A DNA stretch of 64,000 nucleotides from Fusibacter sp. A1 (GCF_004125825.1 NZ_QQWI01000011.1:1-64000); one strand, 5' to 3'. Positions 37,131 to 46,516 are shown, numbered from the stretch's first letter. The notes: generated from the sequence alone by a model not told the origin. Numbers and translations are program-made.

Positions 37131-37150
37131 CATCATTTTTAAAAATGATG
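37131..37150. repeat. perfect 20-base palindrome before the rpsF promoter
   Basis: CATCATTTTT/AAAAATGATG with no spacer, between the divergent RAYT and rpsF genes, ten bases before the rpsF -35. May be a weak two-way terminator or a protein site. Confidence 0.5.
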
Positions 37151-37160
37151 AAAACAAGAC

Positions 37161-37189
37161 TTGTCAGGTCATATAAAAGGTGCTATAAT
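37161..37189 (+). promoter_or_regulatory. promoter of rpsF-ssb-rpsR
   Basis: TTGTCA (37161-37166), 17 bases, TATAAT (37184-37189). The leader of about 73 nt contains two small hairpins: TACCT/AGGTA, and CCTTGAC/GTCAGGG. Firmicutes rpsF leaders often carry an S6:S18 binding element; whether this is one cannot be decided by eye. Confidence 0.85.
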
Positions 37190-37268
37190 CGTTAGTTGTA
37201 CCTATAAAGGTATTACTCTCTGCCTTGACAAGGGTCAGGGCCTAATAGTCCATAGGGAGGTGTTAAAA

Positions 37269-37556
37269 ATGAGAAAGTATGAAACTATATTCGTACTCAA
37301 ACCTAATTTGGAAGAAGCGGCACGTAATGCGTTGATCGAAAAATTCGTCGGAATCATCAATAATGATGGTGAAGTCGTTAAGGTTGATGAGTGGGGTAAC
37401 AGACGTCTTGCTTATGAAATCCAAAAACTACGTGAAGGTTATTACGTATTTGTTGACTTCAAAGCAAACACTAGCTTACCACTTGAACTTGAGCGTAACT
37501 ACAAAATTGCTGACGACGTAATCAGATTTATCGTAATCAACAGAGAAGAGAAATAA
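37269..37556 (+). CDS. rpsF: 30S ribosomal protein S6
   Basis: 95 residues beginning MRKYETIFVLKPNLEEAARNALIEKF, with GEVVKVDEWGNRRLAYEIQK and the usual YYVFVDFKA strand. Binds S18 in the platform of the small subunit. ATG 37269 has AGGGAGGTG upstream; the frame is open further back, but into the promoter. Operon with ssb and rpsR. Confidence 0.97.
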   Translation: MRKYETIFVLKPNLEEAARNALIEKFVGIINNDGEVVKVDEWGNRRLAYEIQKLREGYYVFVDFKANTSLPLELERNYKIADDVIRFIVINREEK

Positions 37557-37569
37557 GCGGAGGTTTCTT

Positions 37570-38031
37570 GTGAATAGTGTTGCATTGATCGGTAGGCTAA
37601 CTAAAGATCCGGAACTTCGTTTCATATCAGGTTCAGGTATGGCTGTTGCCCAGTTTACTTTAGCGGTAGATAAGAACCTGTCAAGAGATAAGAAGCAACA
37701 GTTTGAACAGCAAGGAAAACCTACTGCGGACTTTATTAGAATCGTAGTTTGGGGCAAACAAGCTGAGAACTGTGCGAACTACTTGGAAAAAGGAAGACGT
37801 GTTGCAATTCAAGGTTCGATTCAAGTATCTAGTTACAAATCCAATTCGGGTGAGACAAGATACACGACGGATGTTGTTGCAAGTAACGTTGAGTTCATCG
37901 ATTGGGGCGACAAAAAACCTCAAGGTGCTTCACAACAACAACAAAAACCAGCAGGTAATTTCCAAGCTTTTGATGATGATTTCGCCAATGATTTCAAGGC
38001 GATTGAAGATGATGATGATATTCCATTCTAG
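37570..38031 (+). CDS. ssb: single-stranded DNA-binding protein
   Basis: 153 residues: an OB fold (NSVALIGRLTKDPELRFISGSGMAVAQFTLAVDK, 1-110), a Gln-rich linker and the acidic partner-binding tail DDDIPF. GTG start, GGAGG upstream. Between rpsF and rpsR, the standard Firmicutes order. Confidence 0.97.
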   Translation: MNSVALIGRLTKDPELRFISGSGMAVAQFTLAVDKNLSRDKKQQFEQQGKPTADFIRIVVWGKQAENCANYLEKGRRVAIQGSIQVSSYKSNSGETRYTTDVVASNVEFIDWGDKKPQGASQQQQKPAGNFQAFDDDFANDFKAIEDDDDIPF

Positions 38032-38047
38032 GAAGGAGGTCTTTTAA

Positions 38048-38272
38048 ATGGCTTTTAAGAGACGTAGAAGAAAAAAAGTATGTCATTTCTGCCAGGACAA
38101 AATCGATTTCATCGATTACAAAGATACTGGTAAGTTAAATAGATACTTAACAGACAGAGGTAAAGTTTTGCCAAGACGTGTTACTGGTACTTGCGCTAAA
38201 CACCAAAGAGCATTGACTGTTGCAATCAAACGTGCAAGAATCGTTGCTTTATTACCTTTCGTAAAAGAATAG
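38048..38272 (+). CDS. rpsR: 30S ribosomal protein S18
   Basis: 74 residues, basic N terminus [15 protein letters not shown], then [12 protein letters not shown] and [21 protein letters not shown]. Cys12, Cys15 and the later CAKH give a C-x2-C...C-x2-H set, so this may be a zinc-binding form. AGGAGG upstream. Confidence 0.97.
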   Translation: MAFKRRRRKKVCHFCQDKIDFIDYKDTGKLNRYLTDRGKVLPRRVTGTCAKHQRALTVAIKRARIVALLPFVKE

Positions 38273-38280
38273 TGTGAACA

Positions 38281-38322
38281 AAAGGAGAGTAAGCGATTAC
38301 TTTCCTTTTATTTTTATATAGG
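38281..38322 (+). terminator. terminator after rpsR
   Basis: Imperfect stem AAAGGAGAGTAA/TTACTTTCCTTT, four-base loop, then TTTTATTTTTATA. Confidence 0.7.
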
Positions 38323-38341
38323 CCTAAAGTATGGATTTAAG

Positions 38342-38370
38342 TTGTACACCGCTGAGCATAAAGTTATAAT
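38342..38370 (+). promoter_or_regulatory. promoter of the yybS-gdpP-rplI-dnaB operon
   Basis: TTGTAC (38342-38347), 17 bases, TATAAT (38365-38370), followed by a 28-base leader to the TTG start at 38398. Confidence 0.8.
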
Positions 38371-38397
38371 AGAACTGAAGCCGTTAAGGAGACTAAT

Positions 38398-39354
38398 TTG
38401 GATAAAAAACTTAAAGTTCAGTCAGCAGTGCTCGATATGACGATTCTAGTCATTACCCTAGGCACTTTTTCATTTATTACCATACAATATAATATCTTGG
38501 CATTATTGACGATTGTTTTTCCGCTTGCATTCGGACTATACGCCTATAAACACGACATCCGATTCAGCATTTTGAGTATTTTTATCGTCAGCCTGGTTTT
38601 GGCTTTACTGCCTGACTGGATGTGGCTAAACATACTGCTGATCGCTGGTCCCATAGGTGTTGTAATAGGCTATGTGACAAAGAGAAAGCTTAACCATGGA
38701 AAATCGACGATGATCATCGTCGGTTCATCGATTGCGCTTTCTGCCATCTGGTATTTTGTGATAAGTGAGTTCGTTTTACAAATGGACTTGCTTACGTTAG
38801 TTAAAGAGTATGTTATGGCCATGCCTGTGCCACCGGAACTGCTTGAAAGTTTTTCCGAGGCGCAGACAGACACCTTTATGAATATTGAATTAGAAGCGAA
38901 ACAGCTCTTGCTTATGGTATTGCCTTCGCTTGTACTTGGAGCGATGGCTCTTTACAGTCTGCTGAATTTTGTGCTTCTTGATTATGTCCTCAATAAGCTT
39001 AGAAAAGAGACAAACGCCCTGCCGCCCCTCTATGAGATGCGTCTGCCGGACAATATCATCATGGGGACCACTATCGTATTGGTCTTAACGCTCATTGCAG
39101 CCCAGGTGATAAGCGTAGACAGCCTGAGCCTTATGGTCAATGTCATGTATATCGTCATGTTGACATTCACAATGCAGGGACTAGCTGTACTTTCGTTCTA
39201 CTTGAAGAAGCTAAAGCTTGTAGGTATCATCCAGTTGCCGATTTTGATCATCGGACTGGTTATCTTTCAATTTGTCGGACTTAGTCTGATGGGATGGCTT
39301 GACGCTATCTTTGACCTAAGGCAACTAAAGAAAAAAAACGTAGGTGGCGTATGA
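38398..39354 (+). CDS. yybS: DUF2232 membrane protein (YybS-like)
   Basis: 318 residues with about eight predicted membrane spans. Matches the DUF2232/YybS family by length, topology and position before gdpP. The role is not established; it resembles substrate-binding S components of vitamin transporters. TTG start with AAGGAG upstream. Its end overlaps the gdpP start by four bases. Confidence 0.85.
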   Translation: MDKKLKVQSAVLDMTILVITLGTFSFITIQYNILALLTIVFPLAFGLYAYKHDIRFSILSIFIVSLVLALLPDWMWLNILLIAGPIGVVIGYVTKRKLNHGKSTMIIVGSSIALSAIWYFVISEFVLQMDLLTLVKEYVMAMPVPPELLESFSEAQTDTFMNIELEAKQLLLMVLPSLVLGAMALYSLLNFVLLDYVLNKLRKETNALPPLYEMRLPDNIIMGTTIVLVLTLIAAQVISVDSLSLMVNVMYIVMLTFTMQGLAVLSFYLKKLKLVGIIQLPILIIGLVIFQFVGLSLMGWLDAIFDLRQLKKKNVGGV

Positions 39355-41330
39355 ACAGGCAGAATCTAAATTCCATAACTACCAATCGAATTGCGTTTCC
39401 GGTGGTCGTGCAGCTGATCATCATCGGTGTGTTTTTGCAGAGTAATCGTCTGATAGCCCTGATGATCGCCTTGTTGACGATTGTCATGATCTACTTGAAC
39501 TGGTTAAGCGAGCACAGAAGGCGCAGAGAGCTTGTGGAATATATCGAGAAAATTACAAGTGATGTCGACGAGACTGCTAGATATGCGATACTTGATCTGC
39601 CTATTCCCATGCTTGTGACAGAAACCTCAGGTGAAATCATCTGGTACAACAACCTGATGAGTTCTGTGATTGAGGGTAAGGAAATCTTCGGACAGTCGAT
39701 CGATCAGCTGATATCGGGATTTTCGATTGAGAAGATGATCAGCCACAACACGGAGCGCGAAATGCGAATCGGCGATAAATACTACCGTGTGAACGCACGC
39801 TCCTTCCAGACGAATAAAAAATCGCATAGAAGTCTTGTAATGATCTACTTCAACGATGTGACCAATTACCGTGCCCTTAAGAGCTTATATGCTGACGAAC
39901 GGTCGGTGGTGGCGCTCCTTCAAGTAGACAACTACGAAGATGTGATGAATGAGACAAAAGAGGATAAACGACCTTTTGTCATCGCCGAGATCGACAAGAA
40001 AATCAACCTGTGGGCATCAAGGGTGAACGGCCTGATCAAAAAATACGATAAAGACAAATACGTAGTTATTTTTGAACATAAGTACTTATCCAACCTGGAA
40101 GCTAAAAAGTTCGTGATCCTTGACGACATCAGAGAAATCGACATGGGCAACCGAATCATGCCGACGCTTAGTATAGGCGTCGCCATGGCGGGCAACGGAC
40201 TATCCAAACTGGAGGACAACGCCTTTTCGGCTCTTGAACTCGCACTTGGACGTGGCGGAGACCAGGCTGTAGTAAGAAAAAGCGGAGATTTTGAATTTTA
40301 CGGTGGAAAATCAAAGGCTGTTGAAAAGCGAAACAAGGTCAAGGCTAGAATTATCGCCCACGCTCTTAGACCAATCATCGACGATAGCCATGAAGTGTAC
40401 ATCATGGGGCATAAGTTCCCCGACATGGACTCTTTCGGCGCGTCGATCGGAATATACCGGGCAGTAGTCAATAGGGGTAAGGAAGCCTATATCGTACTTG
40501 AAGAAGCGAATGAGGCGATCAAGTCCATTTTTGCTAAATTCTCAGACGATAAGACCTATAAATTCATTACACCTGCCGACGCCCTTGAAAAGTTCGAAGA
40601 CCAGGATCTTTTGATTGTCGTGGATACCCATCGTCCGAACTTTACAGAGAGTCCGGAACTGCTTCAAAGGTCTATCAGGAGAGTGCTCTTTGACCACCAT
40701 AGACGAGGCAAGGAATTTATCGACCATACGCTTTTAACCTATCTGGAACCGTATGCGTCCAGTACAAGCGAACTTGTGACTGAAGTCCTTCAGTATATGG
40801 AAAAGAAAATGGTGCTTGAAAAAAATGAAGCGGAAGCCCTGCTTGCGGGCATTGTCGTAGACACGAAGAATTTCAGTTTGAAGACCGGGGTTAGGACTTT
40901 TGAATCGGCGGCACTACTGAGAAGGTATGATGCGGATACGACAGAAGTCAAAAAACTGTTTCAGGATGAACTTGGAACGTTTGTGGCAAGGTCGAGTATT
41001 GTCAGCAACGCAGAAACCTATGGAAATAGGATTGCGATCTCAGTGACTGATGAAGACATACCGAACGCTAGGCTGGTAGCCGCTCAAGGAGCGGATTCAC
41101 TGCTCAATATCCGAGGAATAAAGTCCTCGTTTGTCATCGTAAAAGAAAAAGGAACGGTGTTCATCAGCAGTCGATCTCTTGGAGAGACAAACGTGCAGCT
41201 GATTATGGAATCCATAGGGGGTGGCGGTCATTTGACAGTCGCCGGAGCGCAGTTTACAGATAAGACAGTATACGAAGTGAAAGACATCTTATTAGGTGCC
41301 ATAGATCACTATTTTAAGGAGGCAGAATAA
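39351..41330 (+). CDS. gdpP: cyclic-di-AMP phosphodiesterase GdpP
   Basis: 659 residues: two membrane spans (about 14-50), a PAS domain (about 80-150), a degenerate GGDEF domain (about 170-300) and a DHH-DHHA1 phosphodiesterase. The catalytic motifs are GHKFPDMDSFGASIG, VVDTHRP, LFDHHRRG and the C-terminal GGGGHLTVAGAQF. It degrades c-di-AMP, a messenger that controls potassium balance and wall stress. Its stop codon adjoins the rplI start. Confidence 0.95.
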   Translation: MNRQNLNSITTNRIAFPVVVQLIIIGVFLQSNRLIALMIALLTIVMIYLNWLSEHRRRRELVEYIEKITSDVDETARYAILDLPIPMLVTETSGEIIWYNNLMSSVIEGKEIFGQSIDQLISGFSIEKMISHNTEREMRIGDKYYRVNARSFQTNKKSHRSLVMIYFNDVTNYRALKSLYADERSVVALLQVDNYEDVMNETKEDKRPFVIAEIDKKINLWASRVNGLIKKYDKDKYVVIFEHKYLSNLEAKKFVILDDIREIDMGNRIMPTLSIGVAMAGNGLSKLEDNAFSALELALGRGGDQAVVRKSGDFEFYGGKSKAVEKRNKVKARIIAHALRPIIDDSHEVYIMGHKFPDMDSFGASIGIYRAVVNRGKEAYIVLEEANEAIKSIFAKFSDDKTYKFITPADALEKFEDQDLLIVVDTHRPNFTESPELLQRSIRRVLFDHHRRGKEFIDHTLLTYLEPYASSTSELVTEVLQYMEKKMVLEKNEAEALLAGIVVDTKNFSLKTGVRTFESAALLRRYDADTTEVKKLFQDELGTFVARSSIVSNAETYGNRIAISVTDEDIPNARLVAAQGADSLLNIRGIKSSFVIVKEKGTVFISSRSLGETNVQLIMESIGGGGHLTVAGAQFTDKTVYEVKDILLGAIDHYFKEAE

Positions 41331-41777
41331 ATGAAAGTCATATTACTCAAAGATGTGAAGGGAACAGGCAAAAAAGGCGAGGTCAAAGAAGTGAATGATG
41401 GTCATGCGAGAAACTTTCTTATTCCAAGGAAACTTGCCAAACCTGCGACTGACGCGTCGGTAAAAGAGTTGTCCCATCAGAAGGCAAGCCACGAAAAGAA
41501 AATGCAAGAAGAGCTGGAGGCCGCAAAAGAGTTGGCTAAAAGGATCGACGCGATCACACTTACGATCAGTTCAAAGTCTGGCGAGGGCGGCAAGCTGTTC
41601 GGATCAATCACAAGCAAGGACATTGCAGAGCTTTTGAATAAGGAACATGGTCTGGACATAGACAAAAGAAAAATCCAATTGACCGGGGCGATAAAGACGC
41701 TTGGGACACAAAAGATCGATATCAAAGTATACCCACAGGTATCAGGAACGATAACAGTCGTTATTAAAGAAGCATAA
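41331..41777 (+). CDS. rplI: 50S ribosomal protein L9
   Basis: 148 residues in the dumb-bell form: N-terminal domain [32 protein letters not shown], a long connecting helix (about 40-75) and a C-terminal domain with [18 protein letters not shown] directly after the gdpP stop, AAGGAGG upstream inside gdpP. Confidence 0.97.
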   Translation: MKVILLKDVKGTGKKGEVKEVNDGHARNFLIPRKLAKPATDASVKELSHQKASHEKKMQEELEAAKELAKRIDAITLTISSKSGEGGKLFGSITSKDIAELLNKEHGLDIDKRKIQLTGAIKTLGTQKIDIKVYPQVSGTITVVIKEA

Positions 41778-41790
41778 CAGAGGTGATTCT

Positions 41791-43113
41791 ATGCAAGGAC
41801 GTATCCCACCACATAATTTAGATGCGGAGCAATCACTCCTTGGAGCGATGATTCTGGACCAACACGCTATAAATGAAGGGATGGAATCACTTAAATCGGA
41901 TGATTTCTATAGCGAAGGGCATCGCATCATTTTTGATGCGATACTGGAGATGTCCGACCAAAACAGGCCAGTTGACATCATAACCCTATCGGATATGCTA
42001 AGTTCAAAGGGCAAACTCGACGCGATAGGCGGTATCGGCTATTTGACGGATTTGACCGACAAAGGGATATTGACGACAAACGCCAAGCAATATGCGAATA
42101 TTATCGAAGAAAAAGCGACGCTCAGGCAACTGATCAGAACTTCGACAGAAATTCTTGAGCAGGGATATAGCCAGGTAGAAGCGACTGAACTGATAGAACT
42201 TGCAGAAAAAAGTATTTTTGATATTACTCAAAAAAAGAGCAATGAAGGATTCACGCCTATTGGAAGGATCCTCACCAGAGCTTTCGAAGATATAGGAAGA
42301 CTTGCGGCAAATGAAGGTATGGTGACAGGCATCACTACAGGGCTTGTCGATGTCGATAAGAAAACATCGGGAATGCAGCGGTCGGATATGATCCTGATAG
42401 CGGCACGTCCTTCGATGGGAAAAACGGCATTTGCTCTAAACCTGTGTAAAAACGCAGCGATGATGGGTGGTGCTTCTGTGGCGATCTTCAGTCTTGAGAT
42501 GGCCAAGGAGCAGCTTGTTCAGAGGATGCTGAGCGCCGAGGCTCTTGTTTCCATGGGGGCAATCAAGACAGGACAGTTGTCCGAAGAGGATTGGCCGCAT
42601 CTGATATCCGCTGTTGGTCGACTTTCAAAGAGCAAGATCTTCATCGATGACACACCTGCGATCGGAGTGACAGAGCTAAGGGCCAAGTGTAGAAGACTCA
42701 AAGCCGAACACGGTCTGGATGTCATCATGATCGACTACCTTCAGCTGATGAGCGGCACGAAAGCCGAGAGTAGACAACAGGAGATATCCACGATCTCGCG
42801 TTCGTTAAAATCGATCGCGCGTGAAATGGATTGCCCGGTACTTGCTCTTTCTCAGTTGTCGCGTGCTCCCGAGCAACGTGCGGACCACAGGCCTATGCTG
42901 TCGGATCTTCGTGAATCGGGTGCGATTGAGCAGGATGCCGATTTGGCGATGTTCCTTTATAGGGATGAATATTACTTCCCTGACAAGGAAGACAACAAGA
43001 ATAAGGCGGAGCTTATCATCGGTAAGCAGAGAAATGGTGAGACCGGCACCGTCGAACTTCACTGGATGGGACAGTTCCAGTTGTTTAGGGACTTAAGCAC
43101 CTTGGAACAATAA
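41791..43113 (+). CDS. dnaB: replicative DNA helicase (DnaB type)
   Basis: 440-residue hexameric helicase (called DnaC in Bacillus). The N-terminal domain begins RIPPHNLDAEQSLLGAMI, Walker A is ARPSMGKTAFALN (about 206-218), Walker B VIMIDYLQLMSG, and the C-terminal DLRESGAIEQDADLAMFLYR is characteristic. It would be loaded by the DnaI- and DnaD-like proteins encoded 2-4 kb downstream. Confidence 0.97.
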   Translation: MQGRIPPHNLDAEQSLLGAMILDQHAINEGMESLKSDDFYSEGHRIIFDAILEMSDQNRPVDIITLSDMLSSKGKLDAIGGIGYLTDLTDKGILTTNAKQYANIIEEKATLRQLIRTSTEILEQGYSQVEATELIELAEKSIFDITQKKSNEGFTPIGRILTRAFEDIGRLAANEGMVTGITTGLVDVDKKTSGMQRSDMILIAARPSMGKTAFALNLCKNAAMMGGASVAIFSLEMAKEQLVQRMLSAEALVSMGAIKTGQLSEEDWPHLISAVGRLSKSKIFIDDTPAIGVTELRAKCRRLKAEHGLDVIMIDYLQLMSGTKAESRQQEISTISRSLKSIAREMDCPVLALSQLSRAPEQRADHRPMLSDLRESGAIEQDADLAMFLYRDEYYFPDKEDNKNKAELIIGKQRNGETGTVELHWMGQFQLFRDLSTLEQ

Positions 43114-43114
43114 G

Positions 43115-43687
43115 ATGGACGTATCCCTAGTACCTTTTGATAAAGCGCATTTGGAGCAACTCAAGACATGGACCCACCATGAAGACGTCCTACTTAAGCA
43201 CTATGACTTCAAAGGGTTCATGGACAACGACTACTCGAGATGGTTTAGACGAAAGCAAAGACTCTTGACCAAAAAACTCTATGCGGTGATCGCTGAAGAA
43301 GCACTGGTGGGTTTTATCACGATGAAGCGTATCAATCGCCTAAAAAGGCAGGCGGAGATGGGAATCGTGTTCGATCCGGGTCGTGTCAACAAAGGACTTG
43401 GAACAAAGGGCGTCGAACTTTTTTTAAAGATGTTCTTCGAAGAGCTCGGATTCGAGGTTTTGCTGCTTCATGTCGCCGACTTCAATCGCCGTGCGATGAA
43501 GTGCTACACTAAGACAGGATTCACGATTGTAAGCTCAATAGTCGAGCCGTTTGAGGACCAATCCAGAAATTTTGAATTGCTACTTGCCGGTGAAGGAGTG
43601 TTCCATCTGGATCACGATAGGTTGATGACCTTGGTCCATACGATGAAAATCACAAAGACCGAGTATGAACAAAGATTAAAGGATTAA
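43115..43687 (+). CDS. GNAT family N-acetyltransferase
   Basis: 190 residues. The acetyl-CoA site pattern GIVFDPGRVNKGLGTKGVELFL (about residues 86-107) and HVADFNRRAMKCYTKTGF (about 123-140) identify the GNAT fold. The substrate is not evident; the spacing suggests an acceptor like ribosomal protein or amino-sugar types, which I cannot choose between. It begins one base after the dnaB stop, so probably cotranscribed. Confidence 0.85.
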   Translation: MDVSLVPFDKAHLEQLKTWTHHEDVLLKHYDFKGFMDNDYSRWFRRKQRLLTKKLYAVIAEEALVGFITMKRINRLKRQAEMGIVFDPGRVNKGLGTKGVELFLKMFFEELGFEVLLLHVADFNRRAMKCYTKTGFTIVSSIVEPFEDQSRNFELLLAGEGVFHLDHDRLMTLVHTMKITKTEYEQRLKD

Positions 43688-43757
43688 AGTCTTTTCATTA
43701 CTCGAAATAGTGTTATAATAAAACTCGAATGAAATAATGCCTATATAGAGGAGGGTT

Positions 43758-43961
43758 ATGATGACAGTAACTAAAGATCATATTATTGCAGAGGTTCTTA
43801 ACCACGATAGAACATTAGCTCCAATCTTCATGCAGTTTGGATTGCACTGTTTGGGTTGTGCGGCTGCTAACAATGAATCAATCGGCGAAGCGGCTATGGT
43901 TCACGGTATTGATGCGGATGCGTTGATTGACGCGTTGAACACTTATCTGCAAAGCAAGTAA
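43758..43961 (+). CDS. DUF1858 domain protein
   Basis: 67 residues matching DUF1858: MTVTKDHIIAEVLNHD, the redox-like pair HCLGCAAA (Cys-x2-Cys), then a helical C terminus. Such proteins are found with hybrid-cluster and iron-sulphur enzymes; activity is unknown. ATG with GAGGAGG upstream (a second ATG follows immediately). Own -10 (TATAAT, 43713-43718 region) and terminator, so a single-gene unit. Confidence 0.85.
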   Translation: MMTVTKDHIIAEVLNHDRTLAPIFMQFGLHCLGCAAANNESIGEAAMVHGIDADALIDALNTYLQSK

Positions 43962-43970
43962 TAAATGTGA

Positions 43971-44004
43971 AGACACTGGTGAGCGATTCGCCAGTGTCTT
44001 TTTA
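43971..44004 (+). terminator. terminator after the DUF1858 gene
   Basis: Stem AGACACTGG/CCAGTGTCT (43971-43979 with 43991-43999) followed by five T. Confidence 0.9.
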
Positions 44005-44025
44005 ATTTTTTGCAATATCCATCGT

Positions 44026-44100
44026 ATTGTTCGTATTTTTTAAAATAAACAAATGATTTTATTTCATATTCAAAAAAAATACGAACTATTAACGAACGAT
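44026..44100. promoter_or_regulatory. PurR-box-like sites upstream of purA
   Basis: Three copies of an ACGAAC core: ATTGTTCGTATTT on the minus strand (44026-44038), AAATACGAACTAT (44077-44089) and ATTAACGAACGAT (44088-44100). The Bacillus PurBox is AWWWCCGAACWWT; the first two differ from it only at the fifth base. Facing boxes upstream of a purine gene fit PurR repression. Confidence 0.5.
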
Positions 44101-44134
44101 AACATATATATCAGGGTGATTCTTCGATTAATCG

Positions 44135-44163
44135 TTGACGGCGAAGGCCAACTCTGCTACTAT
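44135..44163 (+). promoter_or_regulatory. purA promoter
   Basis: TTGACG (44135-44140), 17 bases, TACTAT (44158-44163), 46 bases before the purA start. Confidence 0.8.
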
Positions 44164-44209
44164 TAGGATTGGAATTAGAAGCATTTTGTCAGTTGAAAGG
44201 CGGGATATC

Positions 44210-45496
44210 ATGTCAACAGTGGTAATCGTAGGAGCTCAATGGGGCGACGAAGGAAAAGGTAAATTCATCGACTATCTGTCAAATCAGGCAGACATCGTAG
44301 TAAGAGGCCAAGGCGGAAACAATGCAGGTCACACTGTAGTCGTTGGTGATAAAAAATATGCACTTCATTTGGTTCCATCAGGCATTCTTTACCCTGGAAC
44401 GGTCAATGTTGTCGGTAACGGCGTCGTGTTTGATCCGGCAGGCTTTATTAAGGAGCTTGATACACTCATTTCACAGGGCATATCGGTGGACAATTTAAGA
44501 ATCAGCGCGAGAGCGCATATCGTATTGCCGTATCACAGGGTTTTGGACCGCTTGGCTGAAGAGGCAAAGGGAGATCTGAAAATCGGTACGACACAAAAAG
44601 GGATCGGACCTTGCTACATGGATAAAGTGGAACGTACAGGTATCAGAGTTTGCGATATGATGAACCCTGAAATCTTCAAGACACTCCTAGATGCGCAAGT
44701 CGATAGAAAAAATGTGATTTTGAAGGCGGTTTACGGTGAAGCACCCCTAAGCGCAGATGAGATATATGAAGAATATATGGGCTATGTCGAAAGATTGAAG
44801 CCTTATGTAATAGATACGGTCGCATACTTGAACGATGCGATAGAAGACGATAAGAAGATCTTACTTGAGGGCGCGCAGGGTACACTCCTTGATATCGACC
44901 TGGGCACATACCCATATGTGACCAGCTCTCATCCGACTACGGGCGGATTTACGGTAGGGACAGGTATCGCACCAAATAAGATTCAACAAGTGCTCGGTAT
45001 TACAAAAGCATATACGACAAGAGTCGGTTTAGGTCCTTTTGTTACAGAACAGGACAACGAAATCGGTGATAGGATCAGAATTCAGGGAAATGAGTTCGGT
45101 ACGACTACCGGTCGTCCTAGACGCTGCGGTTATCTTGATCTGGTTATCGTAAGATACGGAGCGAGAATCAACGGGTTGACGGCGATCGCCCTTTCACTGC
45201 TTGATGTTCTCACAGGATTTGAGGAACTCAAGGTGTGCACAGGCTACAAGTTGAACGGGGAGATCATCAAAGACTTCCCGGCAAGCCTTGACGACTTGGC
45301 TAAATGTGAACCGGTCTATGAGACGTTCAAAGGCTGGTCGGATGATATCACAGGATGCACAAGCTACGAGGAACTGCCAGAGGCGTGTAAGACGTATATC
45401 AACTTCATCGAAGAGTATACAAAAGTGCCAGTGGCTTTCATTTCAGTGGGTCCTAAAAGAAGTCAGACCATCATTCGAAAAGAGTTGTTCCAATAA
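44210..45496 (+). CDS. purA: adenylosuccinate synthetase
   Basis: 428-residue GTP-dependent enzyme joining IMP and aspartate, the first step from IMP to AMP. It begins with VVIVGAQWGDEGKGK, has GNNAGHTVV, and GRPRRCGYLDLV and TTGGFTVGTG later on. ATG 44210 has AAAGGCGGG upstream; the frame is open 25 codons earlier but that start would lie in the -35 element. PurR-like boxes lie upstream. Confidence 0.97.
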   Translation: MSTVVIVGAQWGDEGKGKFIDYLSNQADIVVRGQGGNNAGHTVVVGDKKYALHLVPSGILYPGTVNVVGNGVVFDPAGFIKELDTLISQGISVDNLRISARAHIVLPYHRVLDRLAEEAKGDLKIGTTQKGIGPCYMDKVERTGIRVCDMMNPEIFKTLLDAQVDRKNVILKAVYGEAPLSADEIYEEYMGYVERLKPYVIDTVAYLNDAIEDDKKILLEGAQGTLLDIDLGTYPYVTSSHPTTGGFTVGTGIAPNKIQQVLGITKAYTTRVGLGPFVTEQDNEIGDRIRIQGNEFGTTTGRPRRCGYLDLVIVRYGARINGLTAIALSLLDVLTGFEELKVCTGYKLNGEIIKDFPASLDDLAKCEPVYETFKGWSDDITGCTSYEELPEACKTYINFIEEYTKVPVAFISVGPKRSQTIIRKELFQ

Positions 45497-45513
45497 TTAC
45501 ATGAGTGATAAAG

Positions 45514-45540
45514 AAAGCGTGTCCAAAAGGACACGCTTTT
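45514..45540. terminator. two-way terminator between purA and the dnaI-like gene
   Basis: Stem AAAGCGTGTCC/GGACACGCTTT (45514-45524 with 45529-45539), loop AAAA, T-rich tail on the plus strand; serves the convergent genes. Confidence 0.9.
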
Positions 45541-46516
45541 ATTTTAATCTTAAATCGCTTCCGAAGAATTCCATCATTTCGTAACTTCCGAAAAGTCTGG
45601 AAGAAATCCGTTCGCCATAGGCCTTGCTAAGTTCGATGGGACTCATGTTCGTAGAAATCACAGTCTTTCGTTCTGACAACAACCGAGAGTTGATGATATT
45701 GAATATTTCGGTCTGTGTGAAGGAATTGATCATCTCGGTACCAAGATCGTCGATGATGAGCAGCTCGGCGGTGAAGAGCATGTCATAGGCTTCACGGAGC
45801 ATGGAATTCTGCTTATCCGAAAACTTATAAAGCTGTACCGTGTCAAGCAGCTTGAATGCGGTCTGGTAGATGACGGAATGACCCTTATCTATCAAAGACT
45901 TGGCAATGCAGCTGCACATGAATGTTTTTCCGAGTCCTGTGTTTCCATACATCAAAAGATTATCTCCATTGCGGACCTTGAAGTCGGAGACGAACATCTC
46001 AGAGGTTGCTAAAAGAGACGCCATATTCTCATGAACACTGAGTCCCTGCTCAGGATGCACCGACTTGCTGAATAAGGACAGATCGAAGGTGGTGAAATTC
46101 TCCCTTTGAAGTCGGGTACTGATGTTTGACATCTCGTAAGCGTGTTCGATCAGCTTTTGCCTGAAGCAGACACATCTTTTTTGATGTTCATTGAATCCCG
46201 TGTCCTTGCATAGGTCACAGTCATACTTGATATTCAAGTAGTCGATCGGGTAGTTGTTGTCGGTCAAGAGAATGAATTTTTCCTTTTTTAGCTTTTGTGC
46301 GATCGTCTGAATCTGCTTTGCCGCGAACTCCGCGTTTTCGGGATGTGAAAAAACGGTGCGGGCGATCTCGACACCGACATTTGCGATTTCCTGGTCGATC
46401 GCCTTAAGCCTAGGAAGCTTATTGTAGACTTCTATTTTTCTTCTGGCCTGTTCGCGTTCATGGGTATCGCGCTTTTTTTCATAATCGCGCATGATGGTCT
46501 TATAGATACTAGTCAT
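45539..46516 (-). CDS. DnaI/DnaC-type helicase loader ATPase
   Basis: 325 residues. The N-terminal half carries a zinc module (CDLCKDTGFNEHQKRCVC, about residues 99-116), the C-terminal AAA+ domain has Walker A GNTGLGKTFMCS (about 192-203), Walker B LLIIDDLGTE and the sensor STNMSP. Matches the loaders that place DnaB helicase at the origin. Four-base overlap with the DnaD-like gene upstream; both on the lagging strand. Confidence 0.92.
   Translation of the reverse strand: MTSIYKTIMRDYEKKRDTHEREQARRKIEVYNKLPRLKAIDQEIANVGVEIARTVFSHPENAEFAAKQIQTIAQKLKKEKFILLTDNNYPIDYLNIKYDCDLCKDTGFNEHQKRCVCFRQKLIEHAYEMSNISTRLQRENFTTFDLSLFSKSVHPEQGLSVHENMASLLATSEMFVSDFKVRNGDNLLMYGNTGLGKTFMCSCIAKSLIDKGHSVIYQTAFKLLDTVQLYKFSDKQNSMLREAYDMLFTAELLIIDDLGTEMINSFTQTEIFNIINSRLLSERKTVISTNMSPIELSKAYGERISSRLFGSYEMMEFFGSDLRLK

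Noticed and set aside
37196..37268. S6:S18 ribosomal-protein leader motif
   Set aside because: Small hairpins are present but I could not match the conserved internal loop by eye; left as a note on the rpsF promoter.
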